Both the position numbers and the translations under genes were made by a program. The notes beneath the pieces were generated by a model that made no database searches, was not told the DNA's origin, and saw only the letters and a list, made by a program, of their open reading frames with translations. Positions 1 through 7,764 of a stretch of DNA of 8,626 nucleotides are shown piece by piece; positions within the stretch are counted from its first letter, which is position 1, and every line of letters begins with the position of its first letter. The stretch is from Bacteroidales bacterium (GTDB lineage: Bacteria; Bacteroidota; Bacteroidia; Bacteroidales; UBA7960). The stretch lies in assembly GCA_007122505.1 (NCBI GenBank), contig SKTQ01000149.1:1-8626 (forward strand). The letters are read 5' to 3'.

Positions 1-1142
1 GCAACACCCTGGGCTACATTTAGCCAGGTATCTGTTTCATTCAGATCTCTTTCATATTCGATCATACGCTGTACCTGGGTCTCGACGTGTGCTACTGTTT
101 CGGCAGAAAATCTCCCTACAAAAATGTCGTTGTAGGCGTTGCTGCCAACAATAAAGCCGTAAGCATTATCGGAATGATTGCTGTTGTATATCATCGGAGG
201 AATTTGTGGTCCATCGCCTATAAGCAGCAAATGAGCAAAATCCGGGTTATTGTTATAATAATTGACCACATAGTTTTTGATTTCTGTTGCGGTAGTACCT
301 ACTGCTGATCTTGGTACCATTTCTGTTCTGCGCCCGATTGTCCGTTTCCAGTCAACAAAAGGTTGCATGGCTTCCATAAAACTGTCGTAAGCAATGATCA
401 ACATGCTGCCTTCCTCTCCTTCGAGCATGGGATAACGGCTTTTCGTTGCATCCATATTCAGGAAAAAGCGTTGGTAAACCTGGTTAAATTCGGGTTCAAG
501 CACGATTTCTTCCCGCGTGCGGTAGAAAGGATCGGTACCTTTATCGCCGGTTGAAACAACAGCAACTTCAATGAGTGTATATACTTTCAGCGTTTGTTTC
601 ACTGGGTTGTACTGGAAGGGAAATATGGTTACTGTTTGCCCCCTGAAGTCACGCATGATAAATGGCTCTTCCAGTTGAGCCAGCTTACCGGGCCAGTATT
701 CATCCAGTTCATATGCGTCACCATATACAAAAGGTACATCCCCAGGCCTTATGTCCCTGGTAAAATGCCCTTTGGATGGTCCAACCGGAATATTTTCAAA
801 TACCCTATACTCAGACCGCACAACATGAATTTCCATGTCATCCAGATCGGGTATGATGATATTCACAGCCAGTTTTCCAAGATCGGGCATGCCCTTTTCG
901 AAGATCTGGACACCACCTTCAACAGCGATCTGAAACTCCCTGCCTTTGGGCGTTTGCAATGCCCGTTGCCAGAAACCGTCTAATGAAAATTGAATGCCGC
1001 TTTCATCAATATTGCTGTACAATAGTTGAACATCGGCGGAAACAGGGTTTGACTGATTGATTTCAACCCAGTTGCCCCATGAATAATTGCTGGAAATGAA
1101 ACCGGCAAAAACAAACACCAATAAAAAGAATCTTTTTTGCAT
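1..1142 (-). CDS. Gingipain-type cysteine protease (family C25), N-terminal 380 residues, runs off the left edge
   Basis: Secreted C25 (gingipain-family) cysteine endopeptidase. Only the first 380 codons are in the window. The ATG at 1142-1140 is well supported: an in-frame TAA lies 16-18 nt upstream (1158-1160), and the first ~23 residues form a signal peptide (MQKRFFLLVFVFAGFIS...). Residues ~25-205 read as the C25 propeptide, including FPFQYNPVKQTLKVY at ~174-188. Residues ~245-380 read as the start of the catalytic domain: MLIIAYDSF, VDWKRTIGRRTE, HLLLIGD (304-310), HSDNAYG (323-329), NDIFVGRFSAET and IEYERD, closely matching RgpB as I remember it. The catalytic His and Cys and the S1-pocket Asp of Rgp would lie beyond the left edge, so activity and Arg/Lys preference cannot be judged. 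No frameshift was seen. The gene is divergent from the cohesin/deiminase/S8 genes and paralogous to the C25 gene at 7887. Confidence 0.93.
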   Translation of the reverse strand, partial: MQKRFFLLVFVFAGFISSNYSWGNWVEINQSNPVSADVQLLYSNIDESGIQFSLDGFWQRALQTPKGREFQIAVEGGVQIFEKGMPDLGKLAVNIIIPDLDDMEIHVVRSEYRVFENIPVGPSKGHFTRDIRPGDVPFVYGDAYELDEYWPGKLAQLEEPFIMRDFRGQTVTIFPFQYNPVKQTLKVYTLIEVAVVSTGDKGTDPFYRTREEIVLEPEFNQVYQRFFLNMDATKSRYPMLEGEEGSMLIIAYDSFMEAMQPFVDWKRTIGRRTEMVPRSAVGTTATEIKNYVVNYYNNNPDFAHLLLIGDGPQIPPMIYNSNHSDNAYGFIVGSNAYNDIFVGRFSAETVAHVETQVQRMIEYERDLNETDTWLNVAQGV

Positions 1143-1591
1143 AACAGGTTTGTATTTTTAGAAAAAGTATTGATTACGAACCGTTTTTTTCTCTGCTTTC
1201 GTTGAAAATATTAAATATAAAGAATATCAACATTTGATTGAAGATCAAGTTTTCAGGATGTAATCCGAATAAAGCAGTTAGGCAAATATAATTGATTTTA
1301 AACAGCAAATATTTATTAATGATTTATTTTTTCGCTTGGCTATAATGATCAATTCAACAAAAGTTGTTAATGAAATACATTTTTAATATGTAAGCAAATG
1401 TTTTTTTTAGATATTTTTTTATTTATCATTGGAATATTCACCAAAGTCTATAGTGCTCTTTTATTTGATTAGCCCCCAAAAAATAAATATCCCGAAATGG
1501 AAATTAGCCTTGTGTTTTATTGGGGAATGGCGTCAAGTTCTAAGGAATCTTTTTATTACATTTGTAACCATCTTTTTTTTTCTTACTTATT
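1143..1591. other. AT-rich divergent intergenic region (449 bp)
   Basis: This gap lies between the start codons of the minus-strand C25 gene and the plus-strand cohesin gene, so it should carry promoters in both directions. It is markedly richer in A+T than the flanking genes and has several T-runs (around 1184-1190, 1401-1408, 1413-1419 and 1572-1580). One exact Bacteroidetes -7 box faces the cohesin gene. I found no exact -7 box facing the C25 gene. No convincing gene, RNA or long hairpin was seen. The only open frame entering it on the plus strand starts at a TTG, has no homology I recognise and overlaps the cohesin gene. Confidence 0.7.
1557..1564 (+). promoter_or_regulatory. Candidate Bacteroidetes -7 box (TACATTTG) for the cohesin gene
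   Basis: TACATTTG matches the Bacteroidetes sigma-factor -7 consensus TAnnTTTG exactly and lies 27 nt before the ATG at 1592, which would give a 5' leader of about 20 nt. I found no TTG at the expected -33 spacing; the nearest upstream TTG, at 1520-1522, is too far away. An 8-mer with two free positions can occur by chance in AT-rich DNA, so this is only a candidate. Confidence 0.35.
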
Positions 1592-2062
1592 ATGGCCATG
1601 CTGAGACTGCAATTATTTGCCCTGACTATCTCATTTTTCGCGTGTATAGCAACAGTTACCTCCGGAAATAACTACATTAAAATACATGATGTAAGTGCGC
1701 AAGCCGGTGATACCATAACCATCAAGGTGGAAATTATAAACGAGCAGGCATTCGTAGGCTTTAACTTTGATATACCGCTGCCACCATCAATGAAATATAT
1801 TGAAGGGTCAGAAAGGCTGCACAGGGATGACGGCCATTTTTTACTGCTCAACGAGGCAGGTATAAACGTTGTTCGGATCATCAGTGCATCAATGAGTAAC
1901 AAAGCTTTTGCGGGGAATGAAGGGATTGTGGTTACTTTCGAAGTACAAACCTCATCACAGCCGGCAAACTACAAACTCTCTGCTGTACAGGCAGTTATCG
2001 GAAACATTGAAGCAAAAGATATATTGACATCCACAATTGATGGCATGATACTACTTGAGTAA
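1592..2062 (+). CDS. Small secreted protein consisting of a single cohesin domain
   Basis: The 156-residue product has a signal peptide (residues 1-~25, hydrophobic stretch LQLFALTISFFACIATV) followed by one cohesin-like domain filling the rest. Cohesin signatures include VSAQAGDTITIKVEI (34-48), VGFNFDIPLPPSMKYIEG (55-72), the strand INVVRIISAS (91-100), FAGNEGIVVTFEVQ (106-119) and a closing strand with IDGMILLE at the end. Cohesins bind dockerins, and the next two genes encode dockerin-bearing enzymes, so this is the candidate socket of the system. It has no second cohesin, transmembrane segment or sortase/T9SS-type tail. The Cys in the signal peptide (FFAC followed by IATV) is a poor lipobox. 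The start could be the ATG at 1592 or 1598; both keep the signal peptide. The deiminase gene follows after 176 bp with no obvious terminator. A cohesin-fold protein with another ligand remains possible. Confidence 0.8.
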   Translation: MAMLRLQLFALTISFFACIATVTSGNNYIKIHDVSAQAGDTITIKVEIINEQAFVGFNFDIPLPPSMKYIEGSERLHRDDGHFLLLNEAGINVVRIISASMSNKAFAGNEGIVVTFEVQTSSQPANYKLSAVQAVIGNIEAKDILTSTIDGMILLE

Positions 2063-2238
2063 AAGATCGCCAGTCTCTATGATTTGTTCGCGTAAATGCA
2101 AGTTCAGAGATTTACCCTCTTTAAACGATGCAAAAGTCTATTACTTATCATAAACTGGAGTTGGTAAATTATTCGCGGATATTAAAACTTTTTCCAAAAA
2201 TGACTGTCTAATCTATTCATCTGCTATGATTATACGTT

Positions 2239-4197
2239 ATGATTAAAGATACTGTTTTACCGGTTTTATTCGCTATTTTGTTTTTATTTTCTGCAAGCGC
2301 GGATTCGCCTCCACAATCACCAAAGTGGGACGATCCCGAAAGTTTGCCGCAATGGATGACTCCTGAAGAAAAGCTTAGGGTTCATGAAATTGGACTAGGT
2401 TTTGTTAAAACCCCTGCACCACTGTCACCCATCAGAAGCATTGCCGAATTTGAGCGACTGGAAGGTGTTTTGATACGGTATCCGCTTGGTATCCCTTTGG
2501 GGCTTGTAGCTGACATGTCCCAACATGCAAAGGTTTATACCATCGTAGGCAGCAATTGGCAAAAAGATCAAGCCATCAACGCTTACAATAATGCAGGGGC
2601 CAACATGAGCAATTGCGAGTTTATCATAGCAGCCACAAATTCTTACTGGACAAGAGATTACGGACCGTGGTTCATTGCTGACGGCAACAACCAGGTGGCC
2701 ATTGTTGACTTTCCATATAACAGGCCGCGTCCAAACGACAATGCCATACCGGGTGTCATGGCCAATTACTTTAATCTGCAGATGTACGGAATGGACCTTG
2801 TCCACACCGGCGGCAATTATATGAGTGACGGACTTGGTCAGGCGGCTTCCACAGATTTAGTTTACACAGAGAATCAGAACAATCAAAGCTTCGTAAATAG
2901 CCAGATGGAGGATTATCTCGGTATTCATACCTATCATGTTACCATTGATGCTCCGGGTTCATATATTGAACACATTGACACTTGGGCCAAATTTCTTGAT
3001 GTGGACAAAATCCTTATTGCCCGGGTTTCCGCTTCTCACCCCCGATACTGGGCCTATGAACAGGTAGCTGACTATTTCGCCAATCAAACGAGCTCTTACG
3101 GTACACCATACGAAGTAATAAGGATATACACACCCAACGGGGAACCATATACAAATTCACTGATCCTCAACGAAAGGGTGTATGTACCCATTACCGGTTC
3201 GACGTGGGACGATGACGCATTGCAAACCTATGCCGATGCCATGCCGGGTTATGAAATACTCGGATTCCATGGCAGTTGGCAGTCAACAGATGCGTTGCAT
3301 TGCAGGGTAAAGGATGTGGCGGACCTTGGGATGCTTTACATTGAGCACTTTCCTATACATGGAGAGCATGAATATCAACCGGAGTTTGATATTACCGCAG
3401 ACATTATTCCATACAGTGGAGCCCAATTGTTCACCAATCAGCTGTTAGTACATTATAAAGCCAACGAAGGGCCCTTTGAAACGATTCCCCTGAGCCACCA
3501 GGCAGGTCATAGCTTCTCGGCATCCATACCCATTTCAACTACCGACACCCTGATCACCTATTACCTCTCTGCAGCCGATGCATCAGGACGAAATGAAACA
3601 TGGCCGCTGATCGGTGCCCCCGGTGCACGATCCTTCAGCATCTTACCAGCGGAGGAGCCCCAATACATAGTAGAATTCTCAATCATTAACTCATCCGGCA
3701 CTCTAACCGCAAAACCAGGGCATGATTATTTAGAAAGTGGGGGCCATGTAAAGGAAGGAAATGATGATCTGTTTAAAGCTACACCTGACGGAGGATTTGA
3801 GATCAAGGAATGGATGCTGGACGGAAATGGCAATCTTGTCAACGACGCGGTGATTACTTTGGGCGATACCAAAAATGAACCAGGAGAATATATTTTCTAT
3901 AATGTAAGTCCCGGCACCTATTCGTACACTGTAGAAGCCGAATGTTATATAAACCACAACGGCCAAATAGTTGTTATCAATGAGAATAAGGAGGTGGTTT
4001 CGATATTAAATAATGTGATTGGTGATGCCAATGATGATGGCATCACCAATTTGTTGGATGTTATTACCATGGTGATGTATTTCGAAAACCAAAACCCTGT
4101 TCCTTTTTGTTTCAATAATGCAGATATCAATCATGACGGTAACATCGACATTTTGGATGTTATAGCAGTGGTGAATATTTTGCAAGCCACTGAATAA
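2239..4197 (+). CDS. Secreted PPAD-like peptidylarginine deiminase with a C-terminal type I dockerin
   Basis: Predicted to convert peptidyl-arginine to citrulline outside the cytoplasm. The 652-residue product has a signal peptide (1-~21, ending SASA). The start is fixed by an in-frame TGA 10-12 nt upstream (2227-2229). Residues ~68-375 are the deiminase domain, with catalytic residues D140 (YWTRDYGPW), H245 and D247 (YIEHIDTW), N306 (YTNSLILN) and C355 (DALHCR), matching PPAD D130, H236, D238, N297 and C351. R162 and R164 (PYNRPRPND) match PPAD R152 and R154, which bind the substrate C-terminal carboxylate. Residues ~383-470 resemble the PPAD Ig-like domain. Residues ~477-528 resemble a divergent InlB B-repeat, and ~540-590 a carboxypeptidase-regulatory-like fold. 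Residues 595-648 are a dockerin. PPAD ends in a T9SS sorting domain; none is visible here. Cytosolic agmatine deiminases are related but lack a signal peptide and these modules. Confidence 0.95.
   Translation: MIKDTVLPVLFAILFLFSASADSPPQSPKWDDPESLPQWMTPEEKLRVHEIGLGFVKTPAPLSPIRSIAEFERLEGVLIRYPLGIPLGLVADMSQHAKVYTIVGSNWQKDQAINAYNNAGANMSNCEFIIAATNSYWTRDYGPWFIADGNNQVAIVDFPYNRPRPNDNAIPGVMANYFNLQMYGMDLVHTGGNYMSDGLGQAASTDLVYTENQNNQSFVNSQMEDYLGIHTYHVTIDAPGSYIEHIDTWAKFLDVDKILIARVSASHPRYWAYEQVADYFANQTSSYGTPYEVIRIYTPNGEPYTNSLILNERVYVPITGSTWDDDALQTYADAMPGYEILGFHGSWQSTDALHCRVKDVADLGMLYIEHFPIHGEHEYQPEFDITADIIPYSGAQLFTNQLLVHYKANEGPFETIPLSHQAGHSFSASIPISTTDTLITYYLSAADASGRNETWPLIGAPGARSFSILPAEEPQYIVEFSIINSSGTLTAKPGHDYLESGGHVKEGNDDLFKATPDGGFEIKEWMLDGNGNLVNDAVITLGDTKNEPGEYIFYNVSPGTYSYTVEAECYINHNGQIVVINENKEVVSILNNVIGDANDDGITNLLDVITMVMYFENQNPVPFCFNNADINHDGNIDILDVIAVVNILQATE
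4021..4182 (+). other. Type I dockerin module at the C-terminus of the deiminase
   Basis: Two F-hand-like repeats of 12-residue calcium loops are present: DANDDGITNLLD (residues 596-607) and DINHDGNIDILD (629-640). Each is followed by a hydrophobic helix (VITMVMYF and VIAVVNIL). Both loops have the type I D-x-N-x-D-G-(x5)-D pattern. The linker contains a PxPFxFxNAD motif shared with the S8 dockerin. By eye the two dockerins are identical at about 31 of 54 positions. The module ends four residues before the stop. Confidence 0.93.
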
Positions 4198-4257
4198 GGT
4201 TCGTTTTTTTCTTTTTTTCCTAACTCATTGAATAAAAACTTTAAACCAATACATATA

Positions 4258-7200
4258 ATGAGACCAAATCTACCATTGATAGTGTTTTTACTCCTTACAT
4301 CATGCTGGCTTACACAGATTCAGGCACAGCCAGAAGTAACGCCGGCCATGCAAAGTGCACTCGCCGATAAGACAAATGATGCATTCATTTCCGTAAATTT
4401 ACGGCTAAGCAGTCAGCTTGATGAAAAATTGCTTTATCAGCAAAGCCGCACATTCAACGACCGCGACCAAAGACGAGCTTTTGTTGTGAATGAACTGAAG
4501 CAATTCAGCATGGAACACCAGACAGAACTGTTGTCCTTTTTAAAGGAGATGGAAGCCGCGGGTATGGTGAAAGATATTCGACCGCTCTGGATCGGGAATC
4601 TTGTGAATTGTATGGCCAAACCCGGCGTAATAAATCAGCTGATGATCCGGAAAGACCTGGCAAGAATTGATTATAACAAGGAACGAAAGGTGATGCTGGC
4701 GCAGGAAAACCGTATGAATGATCCTGTGCTGGAACCCGACAAACTTCAGACAAGGAACCTGGCCTGGAACGTAACAATGATCAATGCGAACCAGGTTTGG
4801 GCAGAAGGCTATACCGGTGAGGGAGTAATTGTTGCCGTAATGGATACAGGTGTCAATTATAACCACAACGATATCAAGGATAATATGTGGGAGCATCCCG
4901 ACTATCCGAACCATGGTTTCAACTTTGTAAACAACAACCACGTGACTATGGACGACGGGGGACACGGGACTCACTGTGCCGGAACGGTTGCAGGAAATGG
5001 TGCATCAGGCACGGTTACAGGGATCGCACCTGATGCCACCATCATGAACCTGAAGGTATTGGGTGGCAGTGGAAGCGGAACGGAAGCCGGGGTTTGGGCA
5101 GCCATCGAGTTTGCAGTTGAATATGGAGCACATGTGATGAGCCTGTCGCTAGGCTGGCAACACCAATGGAGCCCCGACCGTTCGATGTGGCGAACCACCA
5201 TGAACAATGCCCTTAGTGCTGGAGTCATTGCGGCAGTTGCAGCAGGTAATGAAGGAGGCTGGGGAGGCCAACCACCGCCCAGTGAAGTACGTACACCTGG
5301 TGATGTGCCACCCCCATGGACGCACCCCGATCAAACACAGCCCGGCGGCAACTCTGCCGTAGTCTCGGTTGGTGCTACCGACAGCAATGACAACCTGGCT
5401 TCTTTCTCAAGCAAAGGCCCGGTTACATGGCAAAACATTTCCCCATTTAACGATTACGCCTACAACCCGGGTATCGGGCTCATCAGACCCGATGTTTCGG
5501 CACCCGGTGTCAACATCGTTTCACTCATCCATTCAAACAATACCGGTTATACAACCATGAGCGGAACATCAATGGCCACTCCTGCCGTAGCCGGTGTGAT
5601 GGCACTGATGATCTCCAAAGATCCGAATATCCTGCCCGAAGATATCAGCAGGATCCTCGAAGAAACAGCAGTACCCAAAACAACATCAAAAAGCAACACC
5701 TTTGGCAGCGGGCGTGTGGATGCGCTTGCCGCCGTAACGGAAGTTGTAGCAGGGGGTGTACGTTATCTCAGTCACCAGGTGGACGACAGCCAGGGAAACA
5801 ACGATGGCAACATCAACCCCGGAGAACAAATACTGCTGGATATAACATTTGAAAACCCGGGTGAGGAAGCCGTCAACAATGTTACAGCACAACTGGATGT
5901 TTTATCACCTTATATTACTTTGACCGGTAATACCGCCAACCTTGGCAATTTCAGTCCGGGACAGGCAAAAAACTTCACAGGTGTTTTCGCTTTCGAAGCT
6001 TCAGATAACATTCCCGGAAACCATGAAATCGAATTCACGGTTACAACCTACGCCGCTGCTGATCCGGAAGAAACATGGACCAGCAGTTTCACTGAAATTG
6101 CCCATGCACCTTTTATTGAATTTTCTCAGTTTTTTATGACCTATCCGGACACAGGGCTGGAAGCAGATGTACTAAACCCCGGTGAAACCGTTAACATTCA
6201 TCTGCAAGTAATAAACACCGGAAACCTGCAATCCGGCAACACCATAAGCAGGATGTCGGCCCAGAGCCCATATCTGACCATTCTAAGCGATGAAATGGAG
6301 CATGGTGTGATTCCTGCAGGCAGTCATTCGAACGCTGTTTTTACGGTAGAAGCGCATGAAGCCACAGCTGAAGGAACTCTCGTGGATTTGCTGTTTGAAG
6401 CCATTGATGGTGCACATTATTTTGAATCCACACAACCACTTGTCATAGGTCAGGTACCTGAAATGACCATTGGTGAAGGAACCGATCAATCCAATCAATA
6501 CCCGTTCTACAACTATTACCGGGCCAACAGGAGCCAGATGATCTATTTGCAAAGCGAGCTGGGTGCCGGGCAAAAAACCATTGAGGAGATTGCCTACGAG
6601 ATCATCAATGCTTCAACAAGCCATAATGAGCTGCCCAACTTCGAGATCCGGATGGTACACACAACCGCCACCACATTGAGCGGTTTTGTAGCCACATCCG
6701 ACGGTGATGTGGTATATTCATCCAACCCGCATACAATGCCTCTATCCCCCGGATGGCACAACTGGGAGCTTGATACACCCTTCGAGTACAACGGGATAAA
6801 CAACCTGCTGGTGGAAGTTGTATGGGGGCGTTTGCCCAACTGGACCACCAATTGGTACAAAGTTGCCAGCACCAATGTAGGTGCCAACAGGGTGGCTTAT
6901 GGTTACAGTGACTGGGTAAATATCCCCGGCTATAGCGGTAACTCTGCTATAAGGCCAAATATATTGCTGGCTTTTACTTCAGACGAAATTGGGGAAGAGC
7001 AGAAGCTCGACTTTGTGGTGCGCGACAACATGGACAACCTGCTGGGAGATGCCGGTATAACCATCGGCTCACTCACCAGGTTCTCCAATGTGCATGGACA
7101 GGTAAGCTTTGATCTGATGCCCGGTAACTACCATTTTATAGCGGAAAAGGAAAGCTATGTCCCCGTGGCAGAATTGGTGAACCTTGAGAATGACGCAGAA

Positions 7201-7752
7201 GTGACTGTGGTATTGATGCAAGATGCCATAATGCCCGGCGATGCCAATGGAGATGGAGTGGTTGACATTCTTGACGTGGTGACCATTGTTCAGTACTTTG
7301 CTGGCAATGATCCGGAGCCTTTCTATTTCCACAATGCTGACTCAAACCAGGACGGTATCATCGACCTGCTGGATGTGATTGCCACGCTAAACCTGTTTAC
7401 CCAGGGCAAGGCAACACCCCATCAGGGAATGGAGTCAGATTCCGCGGATATGTATCTGCTTCACGATGGCATCTCCCTGCGCAGCGACGGCACACTGGCC
7501 GGACTGCAGTTTGAGGTTGCCCCCGGAACAGATCTCCCGGACATGCAGCTCGATATCCCGGGCTTTCAACTGGTTCACTTGCAGGACGGAGAGATAATGC
7601 GCACCATGTTATTCAGCCCGGACAATACGCCTGTCCCCGCAGGTAATATCCGCTTGATCAGCTTAGACCTGCAAGGCCTGTCGGCTGGTCCGTATATGCT
7701 AAGGGTCGATTACAGGGAAGACTATTTCATCAAAAAAATCATGACTCAATAA
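4258..7752 (+). CDS. Large secreted subtilisin-family (S8) protease with dockerin and a further C-terminal domain
   Basis: Secreted serine endopeptidase, 1164 residues from the ATG at 4258. The frame opens at a TTG at 4228, but the ATG puts the signal peptide (MRPNLPLIVFLLLTSCWL, cleavage near IQA/Q) at the N-terminus. Residues ~30-150 resemble an I9-type inhibitory prodomain. The S8 domain (~170-490) has the complete set: D196 (AVMDTGVN), H236 (GGHGTHCAGT), oxyanion N331 (AAGNEGG) and S438 (GTSMATP). Then come two related Ig-like domains (~502-615 and ~620-725, both with a NPGE motif), a beta-rich domain of unknown function (~731-908), a carboxypeptidase-regulatory-like module (~915-988), a dockerin (994-1047) and a C-terminal domain (~1061-1164). 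The signal region also contains LTSC, a lipobox-like tetrapeptide, so lipidation at C16 is an alternative. The gene follows the deiminase after 60 bp, probably as one transcript, and a strong hairpin follows the stop. Confidence 0.94.
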   Translation: MRPNLPLIVFLLLTSCWLTQIQAQPEVTPAMQSALADKTNDAFISVNLRLSSQLDEKLLYQQSRTFNDRDQRRAFVVNELKQFSMEHQTELLSFLKEMEAAGMVKDIRPLWIGNLVNCMAKPGVINQLMIRKDLARIDYNKERKVMLAQENRMNDPVLEPDKLQTRNLAWNVTMINANQVWAEGYTGEGVIVAVMDTGVNYNHNDIKDNMWEHPDYPNHGFNFVNNNHVTMDDGGHGTHCAGTVAGNGASGTVTGIAPDATIMNLKVLGGSGSGTEAGVWAAIEFAVEYGAHVMSLSLGWQHQWSPDRSMWRTTMNNALSAGVIAAVAAGNEGGWGGQPPPSEVRTPGDVPPPWTHPDQTQPGGNSAVVSVGATDSNDNLASFSSKGPVTWQNISPFNDYAYNPGIGLIRPDVSAPGVNIVSLIHSNNTGYTTMSGTSMATPAVAGVMALMISKDPNILPEDISRILEETAVPKTTSKSNTFGSGRVDALAAVTEVVAGGVRYLSHQVDDSQGNNDGNINPGEQILLDITFENPGEEAVNNVTAQLDVLSPYITLTGNTANLGNFSPGQAKNFTGVFAFEASDNIPGNHEIEFTVTTYAAADPEETWTSSFTEIAHAPFIEFSQFFMTYPDTGLEADVLNPGETVNIHLQVINTGNLQSGNTISRMSAQSPYLTILSDEMEHGVIPAGSHSNAVFTVEAHEATAEGTLVDLLFEAIDGAHYFESTQPLVIGQVPEMTIGEGTDQSNQYPFYNYYRANRSQMIYLQSELGAGQKTIEEIAYEIINASTSHNELPNFEIRMVHTTATTLSGFVATSDGDVVYSSNPHTMPLSPGWHNWELDTPFEYNGINNLLVEVVWGRLPNWTTNWYKVASTNVGANRVAYGYSDWVNIPGYSGNSAIRPNILLAFTSDEIGEEQKLDFVVRDNMDNLLGDAGITIGSLTRFSNVHGQVSFDLMPGNYHFIAEKESYVPVAELVNLENDAEVTVVLMQDAIMPGDANGDGVVDILDVVTIVQYFAGNDPEPFYFHNADSNQDGIIDLLDVIATLNLFTQGKATPHQGMESDSADMYLLHDGISLRSDGTLAGLQFEVAPGTDLPDMQLDIPGFQLVHLQDGEIMRTMLFSPDNTPVPAGNIRLISLDLQGLSAGPYMLRVDYREDYFIKKIMTQ
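7237..7398 (+). other. Type I dockerin module in the S8 protease
   Basis: Residues 994-1047 (from the ATG at 4258) contain two calcium-loop repeats, DANGDGVVDILD and DSNQDGIIDLLD, each followed by a hydrophobic helix (VVTIVQYF and VIATLNLF). The linker carries the same PxPFxFxNAD motif as the deiminase dockerin. The positions around loop residues 10-11 that usually govern cohesin choice are hydrophobic in both proteins (LL/IL and IL/LL), consistent with one shared partner. Unusually, the dockerin is not terminal: about 117 residues follow it. Confidence 0.93.
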
Positions 7753-7764
7753 TATGCCATATAA

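Noticed and set aside
363..983. Plus-strand open frames of 63 and 129 codons
   Set aside because: They are antisense to a continuous C25 reading frame with clear gingipain homology.
1429..1671. 80-residue plus-strand open frame before the cohesin gene
   Set aside because: It starts at TTG in AT-rich intergenic DNA, overlaps the 5' end of the cohesin gene in another frame and has no recognisable domain.
2092..2115. Short inverted repeat GTAAAT...ATTTAC after the cohesin gene
   Set aside because: It has a 6-bp AT-rich stem with a 12-nt loop and no T-tract, which is expected by chance.
4201..4220. T-rich run after the deiminase stop codon as a terminator
   Set aside because: No stem precedes it, and the next gene starts only 60 bp after the stop, so co-transcription is more likely.
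4228..4257. TTG start adding 10 residues to the S8 protease
   Set aside because: The ATG at 4258 begins a normal signal peptide. The extension would place a polar 10-residue segment ahead of it.
4437..5334. Several overlapping minus-strand open frames of 60-144 codons
   Set aside because: They are antisense shadows of the S8 prodomain and catalytic domain, with no recognisable protein features.
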